A stretch of 64,000 bases of DNA, from NCBI GenBank assembly GCA_051651625.1, contig JBOFSQ010000035.1, positions 1 through 64,000 of the forward strand, given 5' to 3'. This DNA is from JBOFSQ01 sp051651625 (lineage in GTDB: Bacteria > Planctomycetota > Planctomycetia > Pirellulales > Thermoguttaceae). Below are positions 34,597-44,231 of the stretch, piece after piece (the first letter of the stretch is position 1; each line of letters opens with the position of its first letter). Both the position numbers and the translations under genes were made by a program. Below the pieces are notes generated by a model. It was not told the DNA's origin and did no database searches. It saw only the letters and a program-made list of their open reading frames with translations.

Positions 34597-37500
34597 CTAA
34601 AACCGCCAAGCTGCACCCGCGAAGACTGTGTGTCCCCACGGCGAACTCGGACGGTCGGCGAAGAGGTTGCCGGAGTAGTTGCCGTAGACGCTCAACGTTC
34701 GTTGCGCGTTCAAGTAATACTGCGTTCCGGCGTTGAACGTCACAACCGAATTGCCGAGTCTCGCGCCGTAAGCGGTGCCGCTAACTACGCCATTGGAAAC
34801 GCCGGTACGCAAGAAGTGTCCGTTCGGTGCCATCTGGTAAGCGTAGTACGCACCACCGTTTATTTCTAACCGCCGACTCTGCCAAACAACGTCGCTCCCA
34901 AACCGGACAAACGTTTGCGTAAGCGATGTGCTAGACAAAATCAAGCCGTCATTGTCTTCGGGCGCGCCGTTAACGTCGTTCGTGTAGAAATCGAAACCGA
35001 TCATCGGACGGTACGAAAAACGACGGCTCAAGTGCATCCTTCGCCCAACGTCAAACGACGTTTCAAACGTGTCGCCCGAAAACTCGGAGTGATACATCCC
35101 CGGCACCGGCGCACCGAGACCATTGTCGTACCGATCCATTTTGTAAGTTTGGTGGCCGTAACCGAGACTGCCGCGAACATCGAATCCACTGCCCAACTTT
35201 TGCGCACCGTACAAACCGAAGTAGTAATCGTTCCCCTTAACGCGGTCTGCTGCGATGTCGCTGCGGAGTGCTTCGTAACCGAAAACCGCGCCCAAAACGG
35301 TGCTCCGGCTCCGGTACAAATCAAGACCCGTCTGAACGCCGTTTGACGACAACCTGTTTTTCAAACCCGCTTGGAGAGTGTTCGTCGCTTCAAGTTCTGT
35401 CGAACGACCAACGTAGTTAATCCAAACGCTGTTCCCACGCAACTTGCTCTGATTGCTTCTGCAATTCTGTCCGCGATAATCGTTCGCGGAATTGCCACCA
35501 AAGAAATTGCCGCGCGTTGCGGCGACTGCCTGAAACTTGCCGAACTGCACCATACCCGCAACGTTCTTCGCAACGTTGCTGACGTTGATGTCTTTCTTCA
35601 ACTCGTTTTGGAGCATCATTTTTCCGGGGACGCTGCTCGCAACAATTTGCCAGTCCGTAAACAGATTCGCCGCGTTCCCCGCATTGAGCGCGGCGTTCGC
35701 GTTCGCTATGTTTGTAGCATCCGTGAACGTCAAACCGCTAACTTCAGAACCAGTGACATTCGGGCCAGCAACGATTGTCCAGCATGCGGTGGCGTCGGAA
35801 AATATCAGCGTATCGTTTGCAATTATGTTAGACGTGACCGTCCCAAATTTATTGTCCACGCGACTGATGAGCGTTGAGCCGCTCGACACATCAAACTTCG
35901 CGTCATCTGCGATTCCCAACAACGACGTACTCGCGGACAGATCGAAAATCACGCCATTCTTAACCGCAACGCTGCCATGCGAAACGGTATTGGTGCCGTA
36001 GAGCGTGGTCGTGAAGTCGGCGGCGTTAGTTGAATTTTTCGACTTCCAGTACGAACCGTCAAACACCACCGCGCCAGTGTCGGTCGCAGCCGCGTTGATG
36101 TTGATGGTCAGATTCGGGTTGGTACTGTTACTCGTAATCGGATCGAAAAACTCGATTTTGTGACCCGCTTTGGCGGAGAGTAAGAGCCAACTAACGTTGT
36201 CGGCATTGTTCATGTGGATGGCGTTGGCCTTGTTGTCGGCGAAATCGGTGCGGTCGCGGTTGCCTTTGAAAATCATATCCGCGACATCGGCAGCGAGCGT
36301 GACGTTCCCGTGGTCGGCATAAATCGCACCGCCATACTCGCTCGCTTCGTTGCCGAGGAATCGGTTCGTGCCACCGCTGATTTCGATGCCATTACCCGGC
36401 ACGGTTGGTGACAAGGCAATCGCACCGCCATTTTTCGCCATGTTGCCGGTGAAGGTGTTGGTGCCGCTGGAAACGCTGACGCTGCCATCCGCATAGATCG
36501 CCCCGCCATATTCGCCGGATTGGTTGCCGCTGAATGTGTTGGTGCTGTTCGCCAATTGCACGCCACCCACCGCGTAGATCGCGCCGCCGCTTTTGTTGGC
36601 GTTGTTATCCGTGAAAACGTTCGTTGCCGTGTCACCACTAGCGGGTGCTATCGTCACCGCGCCACCGGAATAGATCGCGCCGCCGCCATTCCCCGTAGCG
36701 GCGTTGTTGCTCGTGAACGTGTTGGTGCCGCCGTTGATGCTCATATCGCCACCTGCATACATCGCACCGCCCGCGTTGGCTTTGTTGCTGGTGAAGTTGT
36801 TCGTGCCGCCCACAATCGTGGCGGTTTTTGCAGCGTACATAACACCGCCGTAGTTGCCGCCGTAGTTGTGGCTGTATTGCAAAGTGCCCGCGCCCGCTGC
36901 GCCCAGAACGAGGTTGCCTGCGATGCTGATGGCATTGCCGTCCTGCGGGGTGTCTCTGCCAGTGACAGAAACGGTTTCGCCAGCAGCGGCAATGAATGTG
37001 AGCGTGGAAAAGGCACCGTAGCCCACAATGCGCTGGTTCATTTCGCGTGTGCCGGTTGCGTTGACACCGCCGAAGATGAGGGTGGTGTCACCCATATTAC
37101 TGGAAAGAATCTCGCCGCCGCGAATCTCGCCGCCGGTGAAAGACCAAGTGCCGGCGCCAAATGCCATGCCGGGGTTCCATGAGTTTGCGCCGACCGTCAC
37201 GCCGGTCGATGCAACGGCGATGGCACCATCTGTGCCCCAATCGAATTGGACCGAATCACCAGAGAGGAACTTATCGCTTGCAGCACCGCCAGCCAATGTG
37301 GCGTTCCACTTGTTTTCGGTCAGGTTCCAGTTGCCATTGCCACCACTCCATTTCAAAAGTCCGGTTTCGGCGACACTCATCACTTGCAGGGTGTCGGATG
37401 CTCCACCGAACAAAGCCATTTTTCCGTTGGCGCGAGTCAGGGCAATGTCAACGCCGTCAATGGTGAGCGGTGTGCCCATATCCCACCAGCCGATAATGCG

Positions 37501-39015
37501 CGTTGCCAAGTCATAAGTCGTTGGCGCACCGCCGCTGCCCTTTAAGCCGCGAATGTCAATGGTGGTGGGGTCGCCCGTCACGCTGGTCGTGCCGTTCAAT
37601 ATCAGGTTTTTGGTCGCACCGAGAGAAGTATTTGCAACTGCCCCGCTCATATCAAACGCCAAAGTGCCGCCGAGCGTGATGGTGCCAGCGTTGATGGTGT
37701 TGGTGGATGTTGCGTTGGTGAGGAGCGTCGCATTTGCACCGAGCGTGAACGAACCGCTGTTGTCGCTCGCGCCGTAAGTCACACCGTTGCGCAATGCGAG
37801 TTCGCCGTGTGAAACCGTGGTGTTGCCGTAAACAGCAGACGTGCGGTCGGCGACGGTAGATTTACCTATACCGTCAAAAACAACTTTGCCGCTGTCGGTG
37901 GCAACTGGGTTGATGAAGATGTCGAGCAAAAGCAAATCGCCATCGGAGTTTTGCTTTCGGCTGGTGATCGGGTCGTCGAAGAGAATCGAGTTTCCACTTG
38001 TGGCGGCGAGCGTGAGCGAGTTTTGCGTAACCGTTGGCGGCGTCAAATGGTTGTGCATGTAGATGGCGTTGGCTTTTTTACTGGTCGCTGTGTTGTCCAA
38101 GTTTCCCTGAAACAGGAAGTTGCCGCTGGACGCGCGAAAGATTGCGCTCCGCTCAACATAAACCGCGCCGCCTTGCCCGTTGACCAATGTCTCCAAAGGG
38201 TCGCCTTGGGCTTGGTTGCGTACAAAACTGTTCGTGCCGCCGCTGATTTCAAGGGAACTATTGGAATTGAGTGCCCCGCCGTTTTGCTTGGCGAAGTTGC
38301 CGGTGAAGGTGTTCACGCCGCCGGTGATTTTGAGGTTGTCGCCGGCGAAAATCGCCCCGCCATGGAGACCGGCTTGGTTCTGAACAAAGGTATTCGTACC
38401 GCCGGAGATGACGACTCGGTTTTCGCCACAAATCGCGCCGCCGTTGCTTCCGGTTAGCAAGTCGGTGGAGTTGCTGGTAAAGGTGTTGTTGCCGCCGGTG
38501 ATGTAAGCGTTGCGAGCGCGGATCGCGCCGCCGTTGACCGCAGCGGAGTTGGCGGTGAAGGCGATGACGCCCGTGCTGGACGCTGTGCCCAGCGTAAAGT
38601 CGTTACTGCTGCTGGTGCGAATCGCACCGCCATTACTGGTAACGGACTTGAAACCGTTGATGGTGAGGTTGGAACCGTCGGCAACGACGAGCGTGAGATC
38701 GTTGGCACCGGCGTTGATGAACCGCGTGAAGATCGCGGTGCCAATCGTCGCATCACTGGAGAGCGTGAGCGTCGAATTGGCGGCGAAGCCAAAAGCGGCG
38801 GTGAGCGAGTTGTCGTCGTTTAGGAAGACGATTTCGTCGGCAGTGCCAAGTGACGGGTGCGCCGTGCGCAACGCTTCAAGCGTTGCGTAATCGCCGCCGG
38901 TACCGACGGTGTACGTTGCGGCGTGCAACGTTTGTGCGAATCCGCCACCAAACACCGCTCCCGCAACGACGAGTGACAGGGCGAACCGATTCCAGTTTGC
39001 GAAGTTCATTTTCAT
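34597..39015 (-). CDS. Autotransporter adhesin with Pmp-like passenger repeats
   Basis: 1472 residues. A signal peptide (NRFALSLVVAGAVFGGGFAQ) leads to a beta-helix passenger holding more than ten GGA-[ILMV] and F-x-x-N motifs (NGGAIRARN, FTSN; YGGAIYADG, FTGN). These are the hallmark of chlamydial polymorphic membrane proteins, and they lie in two blocks separated by spacer. The C-terminal ~270 residues form an autotransporter beta-barrel (SVWINYVGRSTELEA onward) ending in the outer-membrane signature WRF. ATG 39015 or 39009 (MKMNFANW) is preferred to 39084, which would precede the signal with a charged stretch. It ends by a long inverted repeat. Confidence 0.88.
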   Translation of the reverse strand: MKMNFANWNRFALSLVVAGAVFGGGFAQTLHAATYTVGTGGDYATLEALRTAHPSLGTADEIVFLNDDNSLTAAFGFAANSTLTLSSDATIGTAIFTRFINAGANDLTLVVADGSNLTINGFKSVTSNGGAIRTSSSNDFTLGTASSTGVIAFTANSAAVNGGAIRARNAYITGGNNTFTSNSTDLLTGSNGGAICGENRVVISGGTNTFVQNQAGLHGGAIFAGDNLKITGGVNTFTGNFAKQNGGALNSNSSLEISGGTNSFVRNQAQGDPLETLVNGQGGAVYVERSAIFRASSGNFLFQGNLDNTATSKKANAIYMHNHLTPPTVTQNSLTLAATSGNSILFDDPITSRKQNSDGDLLLLDIFINPVATDSGKVVFDGIGKSTVADRTSAVYGNTTVSHGELALRNGVTYGASDNSGSFTLGANATLLTNATSTNTINAGTITLGGTLAFDMSGAVANTSLGATKNLILNGTTSVTGDPTTIDIRGLKGSGGAPTTYDLATRIIGWWDMGTPLTIDGVDIALTRANGKMALFGGASDTLQVMSVAETGLLKWSGGNGNWNLTENKWNATLAGGAASDKFLSGDSVQFDWGTDGAIAVASTGVTVGANSWNPGMAFGAGTWSFTGGEIRGGEILSSNMGDTTLIFGGVNATGTREMNQRIVGYGAFSTLTFIAAAGETVSVTGRDTPQDGNAISIAGNLVLGAAGAGTLQYSHNYGGNYGGVMYAAKTATIVGGTNNFTSNKANAGGAMYAGGDMSINGGTNTFTSNNAATGNGGGAIYSGGAVTIAPASGDTATNVFTDNNANKSGGAIYAVGGVQLANSTNTFSGNQSGEYGGAIYADGSVSVSSGTNTFTGNMAKNGGAIALSPTVPGNGIEISGGTNRFLGNEASEYGGAIYADHGNVTLAADVADMIFKGNRDRTDFADNKANAIHMNNADNVSWLLLSAKAGHKIEFFDPITSNSTNPNLTININAAATDTGAVVFDGSYWKSKNSTNAADFTTTLYGTNTVSHGSVAVKNGVIFDLSASTSLLGIADDAKFDVSSGSTLISRVDNKFGTVTSNIIANDTLIFSDATACWTIVAGPNVTGSEVSGLTFTDATNIANANAALNAGNAANLFTDWQIVASSVPGKMMLQNELKKDINVSNVAKNVAGMVQFGKFQAVAATRGNFFGGNSANDYRGQNCRSNQSKLRGNSVWINYVGRSTELEATNTLQAGLKNRLSSNGVQTGLDLYRSRSTVLGAVFGYEALRSDIAADRVKGNDYYFGLYGAQKLGSGFDVRGSLGYGHQTYKMDRYDNGLGAPVPGMYHSEFSGDTFETSFDVGRRMHLSRRFSYRPMIGFDFYTNDVNGAPEDNDGLILSSTSLTQTFVRFGSDVVWQSRRLEINGGAYYAYQMAPNGHFLRTGVSNGVVSGTAYGARLGNSVVTFNAGTQYYLNAQRTLSVYGNYSGNLFADRPSSPWGHTVFAGAAWRF

Positions 39016-39250
39016 GTGCGGTTTTATTTTTGGCGTTGTGACGTTTGTTGTTCGCGTAGGTACAGAGCACCATGTAGCGGGCATCGTCTACCAACGCTCG
39101 CCGCGACACGATTTTTTGCGTCACCCGCAATGCGAACGCAGTTTGCGCAGAGTGAATGACGTGCTGCGTACTTTGCGTATATGCCGCATAACATCTATTT
39201 ATCCCATACAGCATATTTGTTCCGTTGGTTTTCACCTCAATCGACCCTTC

Positions 39251-39278
39251 TTGAATTGGGCATCTTTCGTGGTAGAAT
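39251..39278 (+). promoter_or_regulatory. Probable promoter of the atp operon
   Basis: TTGAAT (39251-39256), 16 nt, TAGAAT (39273-39278). It lies 70 nt upstream of the atpB start, in the 333-nt gap after the divergent autotransporter gene. No other gene is seen in 39016-39348. Confidence 0.5.
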
Positions 39279-39348
39279 GTTCCCTGTGTTGTGGGTTCTG
39301 CGGGAGCGCACCATCGCCTCTTCTCTCCACTGTAAGCGTTACAACTCT

Positions 39349-40158
39349 ATGTCAGCCAATCCTGTAAGTCACGCGCAAGACGCCATATCGTTTCACTTGC
39401 CGCACTTCCTCGGCGGCGAAGTCGCTCTGCCCGTTATCGCTGGACACCAACTCACGAAGTTCATGGTGGTCGAGATTGCGGTGGCGGTTTTGATGATGGT
39501 GATCTTCATACCGTTGGCCCAGCGAATCAAAGGTGGTGCGTTACCAAAAGGACGTATCACCAATCTGTTCGAGGTGGTGTTGCTGTTTATCCGCGACATG
39601 TTGATTCGTCCGATCCTGCACAAAAAAGATGCGGTACTCTACACTCCGTTTCTCTGGATGCTTTTCTTCTTCATCTTCTTCTGCAACTTCCTCGGCCTTA
39701 TTCCGTGGTCGGGGTCGCCGACGGGGTCGATAGCGGTGACGGGCGTTCTGGCAACGGTGTCGGCGTGCGTCGTTATCGGTACTGGTATCTGGCATCACGG
39801 CCCAGTCGGGTTTTGGCTCGGTATGGTTCCGCCGATGGAACTTCCTGCGGCTATTTCGTTTTTTTTGAAACCGATGTTGTTCGTAATTGAAGTCTTCGGT
39901 CTCTTTATCAAAAACGCCGTCTTGGCGATTCGTCTTTGGGCGAACATGCTGGCTGGTCACGTCGTGCTTGCGGTCTTCTTGTCGTTTATTGCGATGTCGG
40001 CGGAGCAGGGTGCCTTAACGTTCGTGGCGGTCACGGGGGCCAGTGTCGCAATGAGTGTCGCGGTGAGTATGCTCGAACTTCTCGTCGCGGTGCTTCAAGC
40101 GTACATTTTCACCTTCATCACGACGCTGCTGATAAGCACGTCGATTCACCAACATTGA
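39349..40158 (+). CDS. atpB: ATP synthase F0 subunit a
   Basis: 269 residues from ATG 39349. It forms the proton half-channels against the c-ring. The essential Arg lies in the conserved helix AIRLWANMLAGH. Other family parts are NLFEVVLLFIRDMLIRP and LELLVAVLQAYIFTFITTLL. The frame continues to 39181, but MSANPVSHAQDAI is the start that leaves a normal subunit. No atpI precedes it. Confidence 0.94.
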   Translation: MSANPVSHAQDAISFHLPHFLGGEVALPVIAGHQLTKFMVVEIAVAVLMMVIFIPLAQRIKGGALPKGRITNLFEVVLLFIRDMLIRPILHKKDAVLYTPFLWMLFFFIFFCNFLGLIPWSGSPTGSIAVTGVLATVSACVVIGTGIWHHGPVGFWLGMVPPMELPAAISFFLKPMLFVIEVFGLFIKNAVLAIRLWANMLAGHVVLAVFLSFIAMSAEQGALTFVAVTGASVAMSVAVSMLELLVAVLQAYIFTFITTLLISTSIHQH

Positions 40159-40263
40159 AAACAACCTTGAACGGTTGCCATAGTGAAAAATCCGAAAGTT
40201 TGCTGCTTGCCGATTTGAGGCGGTGGCGTGTCTACAACCCCTTATCCCAAGAGGAGAAGAACA

Positions 40264-40608
40264 GTGACAAAGTTTGTGAAGTGTGCGATTCTGGCGGCGG
40301 TGGTATGTGCGATCTGTTGTGCGTTCGTTCCAGCAGCGATGGCAGCCGAAGAGGCCGCAGCGGGTACGACAGCAGCGGCGGCTGGCGGAACGACGTTCAA
40401 GTTTCCGGCAATTGCGGCTGTCGGTGCAGGGCTTATCATCATGGGTGCCGGTTACGGTATCGGTCGGATCGGTAGCAGTGCGGTCGAATCGATGGCACGG
40501 CAACCGGAACTCGCCGGTCAAATCCAAATGGCAATGATTCTCGCCGCCGCGCTCATCGAAGGGGCCGCGCTCTTCGCACTCGCTATCGCCATCTTGTGCG
40601 TGCTCTAG
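40264..40608 (+). CDS. atpE: ATP synthase F0 subunit c, with N-terminal signal-like extension
   Basis: 114 residues. The last ~75 form the c-subunit hairpin: GAGLIIMGAGYGIGRI, loop SMARQPE, and second helix AAALIEGAALFALAI with the ion-carrying Glu. Glu is followed by Gly and no Q/T Na+-ligand pattern is present, so H+ coupling is likely. An extra ~27 residues (TKFVKCAILAAVVCAICCAF) look like a signal peptide. GTG 40264 is set by GAGGAGA 6-12 nt upstream; a longer frame starts at 40228. Confidence 0.92.
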   Translation: MTKFVKCAILAAVVCAICCAFVPAAMAAEEAAAGTTAAAAGGTTFKFPAIAAVGAGLIIMGAGYGIGRIGSSAVESMARQPELAGQIQMAMILAAALIEGAALFALAIAILCVL

Positions 40609-40665
40609 TGGCGTTGACGTGAGATGGAATAGAATCCATTGGCCTTCTGTGTTTGAGGAGTGTTT

Positions 40666-41244
40666 ATGTCGATGCGCTGGTCACGTTGTGTGAGTTTGGT
40701 TGTGGCTGGAGTGTGCGCCGGTAGTGCGGTGTACGGCTCCGAGGGTGGTGGTGCCGACCCGTTCGGGTGGAGTACCGACCTCGCCCTCTGGACGCTTATC
40801 ATCTTCGGTATCACGCTTGGTATTCTGTGGAAGTACGCCTTCGGCCCGATAGCGCAGGCACTCGATGCCCGCGAAAAGTCGGTTGCCGATGACGTTGCGG
40901 CTGCCAAACAGGCGAACGCCGACGCCAAGGAACTCCTTGCGGAGTACCAGCGTAAACTCGACGAAGCTCAAGCGGAGGTGCGCCAAATCTTGGCCGCCGC
41001 AAAGGCCGACGCACAGCGAGTAGCCGACGGACTTATCCAGCAAGCACGCGACGCGGCGAAACAGCAGCAAGAGAGAGCTTTGCAAGATATTGACGCCGCC
41101 AAGATGCAAGCACTTCAAGAGCTGGCGCGAATGAGTGCCACGCTTGCGACAGAGCTTGCCGCGAAGATGATCAAACGTGAGATCAAGGCTGATAACCATC
41201 ACGACCTGATCGACGCCGCCTTGCAAAGTTTTCCACGAGCGTGA
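40666..41244 (+). CDS. atpF: ATP synthase F0 subunit b
   Basis: 192 residues. Peripheral stalk. An apparent signal peptide (RCVSLVVAGVCAGSAVYG) precedes the usual membrane helix (LALWTLIIFGITLGILWKYAF) and a long alanine/glutamine-rich coiled coil. GAGGAG ends 5 nt before ATG 40666; ATG 40672 is the alternative. A single b gene is present, without b'. Confidence 0.92.
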   Translation: MSMRWSRCVSLVVAGVCAGSAVYGSEGGGADPFGWSTDLALWTLIIFGITLGILWKYAFGPIAQALDAREKSVADDVAAAKQANADAKELLAEYQRKLDEAQAEVRQILAAAKADAQRVADGLIQQARDAAKQQQERALQDIDAAKMQALQELARMSATLATELAAKMIKREIKADNHHDLIDAALQSFPRA

Positions 41245-41251
41245 GAATACC

Positions 41252-41905
41252 ATGTCATCAGATGCCCCATGTGATGCCCAATTTGCGTTAGACTTCAATC
41301 CCGACGTTTCAGTCGAACGGATCGCGGCAGTCTATGCCGATGCGCTTGCGGGAGCGGCGGACGCGAAGGGCGTTGCGCTAGACGGTCTTGTCGATGAGTT
41401 TAACTCGTTCGTCACCGACATCTTGGGAACGCAGAAAGTTTTCGATGGCATGTTGGCGTCGGCGATGGTCAGCGTTGACGACAAAATCGGCGTGTTACAG
41501 CGGACGCTCGGCACGCAGGCGTCGCCGCTTTTCTTGCAATTTTTGAAGGTCGTTGCCGGACACGGGCGACTCGACATCGTACGCGACATTTTGCGTCAAG
41601 TCCGCAAAATCGTGAGTCTGCGGCGTGGCGAGGTTGACGTAATCGTCACAACGGCCACTGCGATTGACGCTTCGCAGGTCGCGTCGATTGTTGAGCGTCT
41701 TGCACCGATTGTCGGTGGAACGCCAATACTGAAGTGTCACGTCGATCCTCACTTGATCGGCGGACTTGTTGTTCGCGTCGGCGATTTGGTCTACGACGCT
41801 TCTCTATTCACACAACTCAAAACTGTTCGTCAACAAATGATTGACAGGAGTACCAATGAAATTCAAAGCCGACGAAATAGCTTCTGTTATCCAGAAGGAA
41901 ATTGA
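41252..41905 (+). CDS. atpH: ATP synthase F1 subunit delta
   Basis: 217 residues. It links the F1 head to the b stalk. An N-terminal helical bundle (VERIAAVYADALAGAA) and the conserved C-terminal fold (DPHLIGGLVVRVGDLVYDASLFTQL) identify it. Its last 16 codons overlap the atpA start by 50 nt, longer than the usual coupling overlap; family homology ends near the QLKTVRQQM helix. Confidence 0.9.
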   Translation: MSSDAPCDAQFALDFNPDVSVERIAAVYADALAGAADAKGVALDGLVDEFNSFVTDILGTQKVFDGMLASAMVSVDDKIGVLQRTLGTQASPLFLQFLKVVAGHGRLDIVRDILRQVRKIVSLRRGEVDVIVTTATAIDASQVASIVERLAPIVGGTPILKCHVDPHLIGGLVVRVGDLVYDASLFTQLKTVRQQMIDRSTNEIQSRRNSFCYPEGN

Positions 41906-43364
41906 ACATTTTGAAGGGAAGATCGACATCCGTGAGGTTGGTCGCGTCCTAGAAGTTGGAGACGGGATCGCACGAGTCTACGGCCTAACCGGCGTGATGG
42001 CGGGCGAGATGGTCGAGTTCCCGAAGGCTGGCGTCATGGGATTGGCGTTCAACCTTGAGGAAAACTCTGTCGGCGTCATCTTGCTCGGTGATTATCTCAA
42101 GATCAACGAAGGCGACGAAGCACGCACCACCGGACGCCTGTTGCAAGTGCCGGTTGGCGAGGCCGTTCTTGGTCGCGTCATCGACCCGCTCGGAAATCCA
42201 ATCGACGGCAAAGGGCCGATCACTACGAACGAGTTTCGTTTTGTCGAAGTGATGGCTCCGGGTATTGCCGACCGGCAACCGGTGCGCGAGTCGCTGCAAA
42301 CGGGCGTGATGGCCGTCGATGCGATGACGCCAATCGGACGCGGTCAGCGTGAGCTTATCATCGGCGACCGTAAAACCGGTAAAACGGCGATCTGCATCGA
42401 CACGATCATCAACCAAAAAGGGACCGGCGTTAAGTGTTTCTACGTCGCAGTCGGTCAGAAAGATTCGACGGTTGCTGGAATCATCGAGACGTTGCGTCAA
42501 CACGGCGCGATGGATTACACGACGGTTATCGTCTCTGGATCGAGTTCGCCCGCGCCGCTGCAATACATCGGCCCGTATGCTGGTTGTGCGATGGCCGAAT
42601 ACTTTATGTACAAAGGCGAACACACGCTTGTCGTCTATGACGACCTTTCCAAACAAGCGGTTGCATACCGTCAGCTTTCGCTCTTGATGCGTCGTCCACC
42701 GGGACGCGAGGCGTTTCCGGGCGACATTTTCTACTGTCACAGTCGTCTTTTGGAACGAAGTGCAAAACTCTCCAGCGACCTTGGCGGTGGTTCGCTCACT
42801 GCGCTTCCGATTGTCGAGACGCTTGAAGGTGAGGTGTCGGCGTACATCCCGACGAACGTAATTTCGATCACCGACGGACAGATTTATCTGCAACCCGACT
42901 TGTTCTTCCGTGGTCAGCGTCCGGCAATGAACGTTGGTATTTCGGTGAGTCGTGTCGGTGGCAGTGCGCAGATTCCGGCGATGAAGCAAGTCGCTGGCGG
43001 TTTGCGTCTCGACCTTGCCGCCTACCGCGAACTCGAAGCGTTCGCCCAAATGGGAACCGAACTCGACCCCGCCACGCAATCACGTCTCGACCGCGGTGCG
43101 CGTCTCACCGAACTTCTCAAACAGGGGACGTGTAAACCGAAACACGTCATCGACCAGATATTCCTCATCTTTGCGGGGACGCGCGGTCTTCTCGACAAGA
43201 TTCCCGTAAAGCGCGTGCTCGAATGGAGCGATGCGTTCATCGAACACATCCACGCAAGCAAACAGCCACTCTGGGACACAATCGCCGAAAGGAAAAAACT
43301 CGACGACGATATGATCGCCCAAATAACCGCCGCCATCGAAGAGTTCAACAAGTCGTTTGCGTAA
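41856..43364 (+). CDS. atpA: ATP synthase F1 subunit alpha
   Basis: 502 residues. Non-catalytic nucleotide-binding subunit of the F1 hexamer. Walker A GDRKTGKTAICIDT and the conserved RLLERSAKLS, ISVSRVGGSAQ and Q-rich IYLQPDLFF regions are present. AGGAG at 41846-41850 fixes ATG 41856 inside the end of atpH. Normally atpG would follow directly; here three toxin–antitoxin pairs intervene. Confidence 0.97.
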   Translation: MKFKADEIASVIQKEIEHFEGKIDIREVGRVLEVGDGIARVYGLTGVMAGEMVEFPKAGVMGLAFNLEENSVGVILLGDYLKINEGDEARTTGRLLQVPVGEAVLGRVIDPLGNPIDGKGPITTNEFRFVEVMAPGIADRQPVRESLQTGVMAVDAMTPIGRGQRELIIGDRKTGKTAICIDTIINQKGTGVKCFYVAVGQKDSTVAGIIETLRQHGAMDYTTVIVSGSSSPAPLQYIGPYAGCAMAEYFMYKGEHTLVVYDDLSKQAVAYRQLSLLMRRPPGREAFPGDIFYCHSRLLERSAKLSSDLGGGSLTALPIVETLEGEVSAYIPTNVISITDGQIYLQPDLFFRGQRPAMNVGISVSRVGGSAQIPAMKQVAGGLRLDLAAYRELEAFAQMGTELDPATQSRLDRGARLTELLKQGTCKPKHVIDQIFLIFAGTRGLLDKIPVKRVLEWSDAFIEHIHASKQPLWDTIAERKKLDDDMIAQITAAIEEFNKSFA

Positions 43365-43374
43365 CGAGGATGCC

Positions 43375-43665
43375 ATGACAGCAACATCTCACGCACTCTC
43401 TCCGTCGCCCACGTTTCCTATTATTGACGACGAACTCGCCGACGACTTCGTTGACGATGTAGACGACTTTGACGGCGACGACGAAGTCTCTGCCTTCATC
43501 CGTTCGCGGATGATTCAGAACGAAGACGGCGAGTGGGTTTATCAGCTCACGGAAAGGCAACTCGCGGCGGTTGAGCAGTCGCGCCAAGACATTGCTGCGG
43601 GACGGGTTCATTCTCACGAAGATGTGATGGCGGAGACGTTCGCGTGGCTAGAAAGAAATCGTTAG
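43375..43665 (+). CDS. Antitoxin of ParE/RelE-like pair 1
   Basis: 96 residues. The acidic N-terminus has the element shared by four paralogues here (SHALSPSPTFP, then D-rich DELADDFVDDV). The C-terminus (LTERQLAAVEQSRQDIAAGR then SHEDVMAETFAWL) resembles the toxin-binding end of ParD/RelB-type antitoxins. No ribbon–helix–helix DNA-binding motif is evident. It starts 10 nt after atpA and overlaps its toxin by 22 nt. Confidence 0.72.
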   Translation: MTATSHALSPSPTFPIIDDELADDFVDDVDDFDGDDEVSAFIRSRMIQNEDGEWVYQLTERQLAAVEQSRQDIAAGRVHSHEDVMAETFAWLERNR

Positions 43666-43934
43666 AATGGACTGACCGTGCCAAGAGAGAATGGTTTGTA
43701 CTTTTGGCTTTCTACAGGGAGCGAAATGGTTCGTCTCGCTATGGAGACCGACTCGCCCAGGGTATTGCTCGCCGTTTGCGTTGGGTACGGCAAGGTTTGA
43801 TTGAGGGGCAAAAAACAGCGACCGACGGAGTGCGACAGATTCGCCAAGATAAGGTTGTCGTGCTCTACGAAGAGGATGCAATGACAATTAAGGTGGTAGA
43901 CGTGTTTGATGCCCGCCGAGACGTGAACTTTTGA
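43644..43934 (+). CDS. ParE/RelE-like toxin of pair 1
   Basis: 96 residues, GTG start inside the antitoxin's last 22 nt. The fold pattern of the ParE/RelE superfamily is visible: helix WTDRAKREWFVLLAFYRERN, helix RLAQGIARRLRWV, then strands IRQDKVVVLYEED and VVDVFDARRD. Nearly identical in its first 55 nt to the toxin at 52121, so duplication or gene conversion is recent. Confidence 0.75.
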   Translation: MARKKSLEWTDRAKREWFVLLAFYRERNGSSRYGDRLAQGIARRLRWVRQGLIEGQKTATDGVRQIRQDKVVVLYEEDAMTIKVVDVFDARRDVNF

Positions 43935-43946
43935 ACTAGGATAGCA

Positions 43947-44231
43947 ATGACAACAATGTCCCACACACTCTCTCCGTCGCCCACGTTTCCCGTCGCAGAC
44001 GACTTCGTGGACGAGGTGAACGACTTTGGTGGCTTTGATGACTCCGACGAAATCCCAGACTGCCTTCGTTCGCGGATGATTCCGAACGAGGACGGTGAGT
44101 GGGTTTATCAACTCACGGACGAAGACCGTGCAGCGATTGAGCAGTCGCGGCGGGACTTTGCTGAAGGACGGTGGTACACTCACGAAGAAGTCATGGCGAG
44201 GACGCGCGAGTGGCTAGAAAGAAACGATTAG
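43947..44231 (+). CDS. Antitoxin of ParE/RelE-like pair 2
   Basis: 94 residues. Same architecture as pair 1 (SHTLSPSPTFPVADDFVD; then NEDGEWVYQLTDEDRAAIEQS). It follows the pair 1 toxin by 12 nt and overlaps the next toxin by 22 nt. The D/E-rich N-terminus is probably disordered until bound. Confidence 0.72.
   Translation: MTTMSHTLSPSPTFPVADDFVDEVNDFGGFDDSDEIPDCLRSRMIPNEDGEWVYQLTDEDRAAIEQSRRDFAEGRWYTHEEVMARTREWLERND

Noticed and set aside
40264..40608. Na+-type c subunit
   Set aside because: The ion-binding Glu is followed by Gly and the first helix has no Gln at the ligand position, so H+ is more likely.
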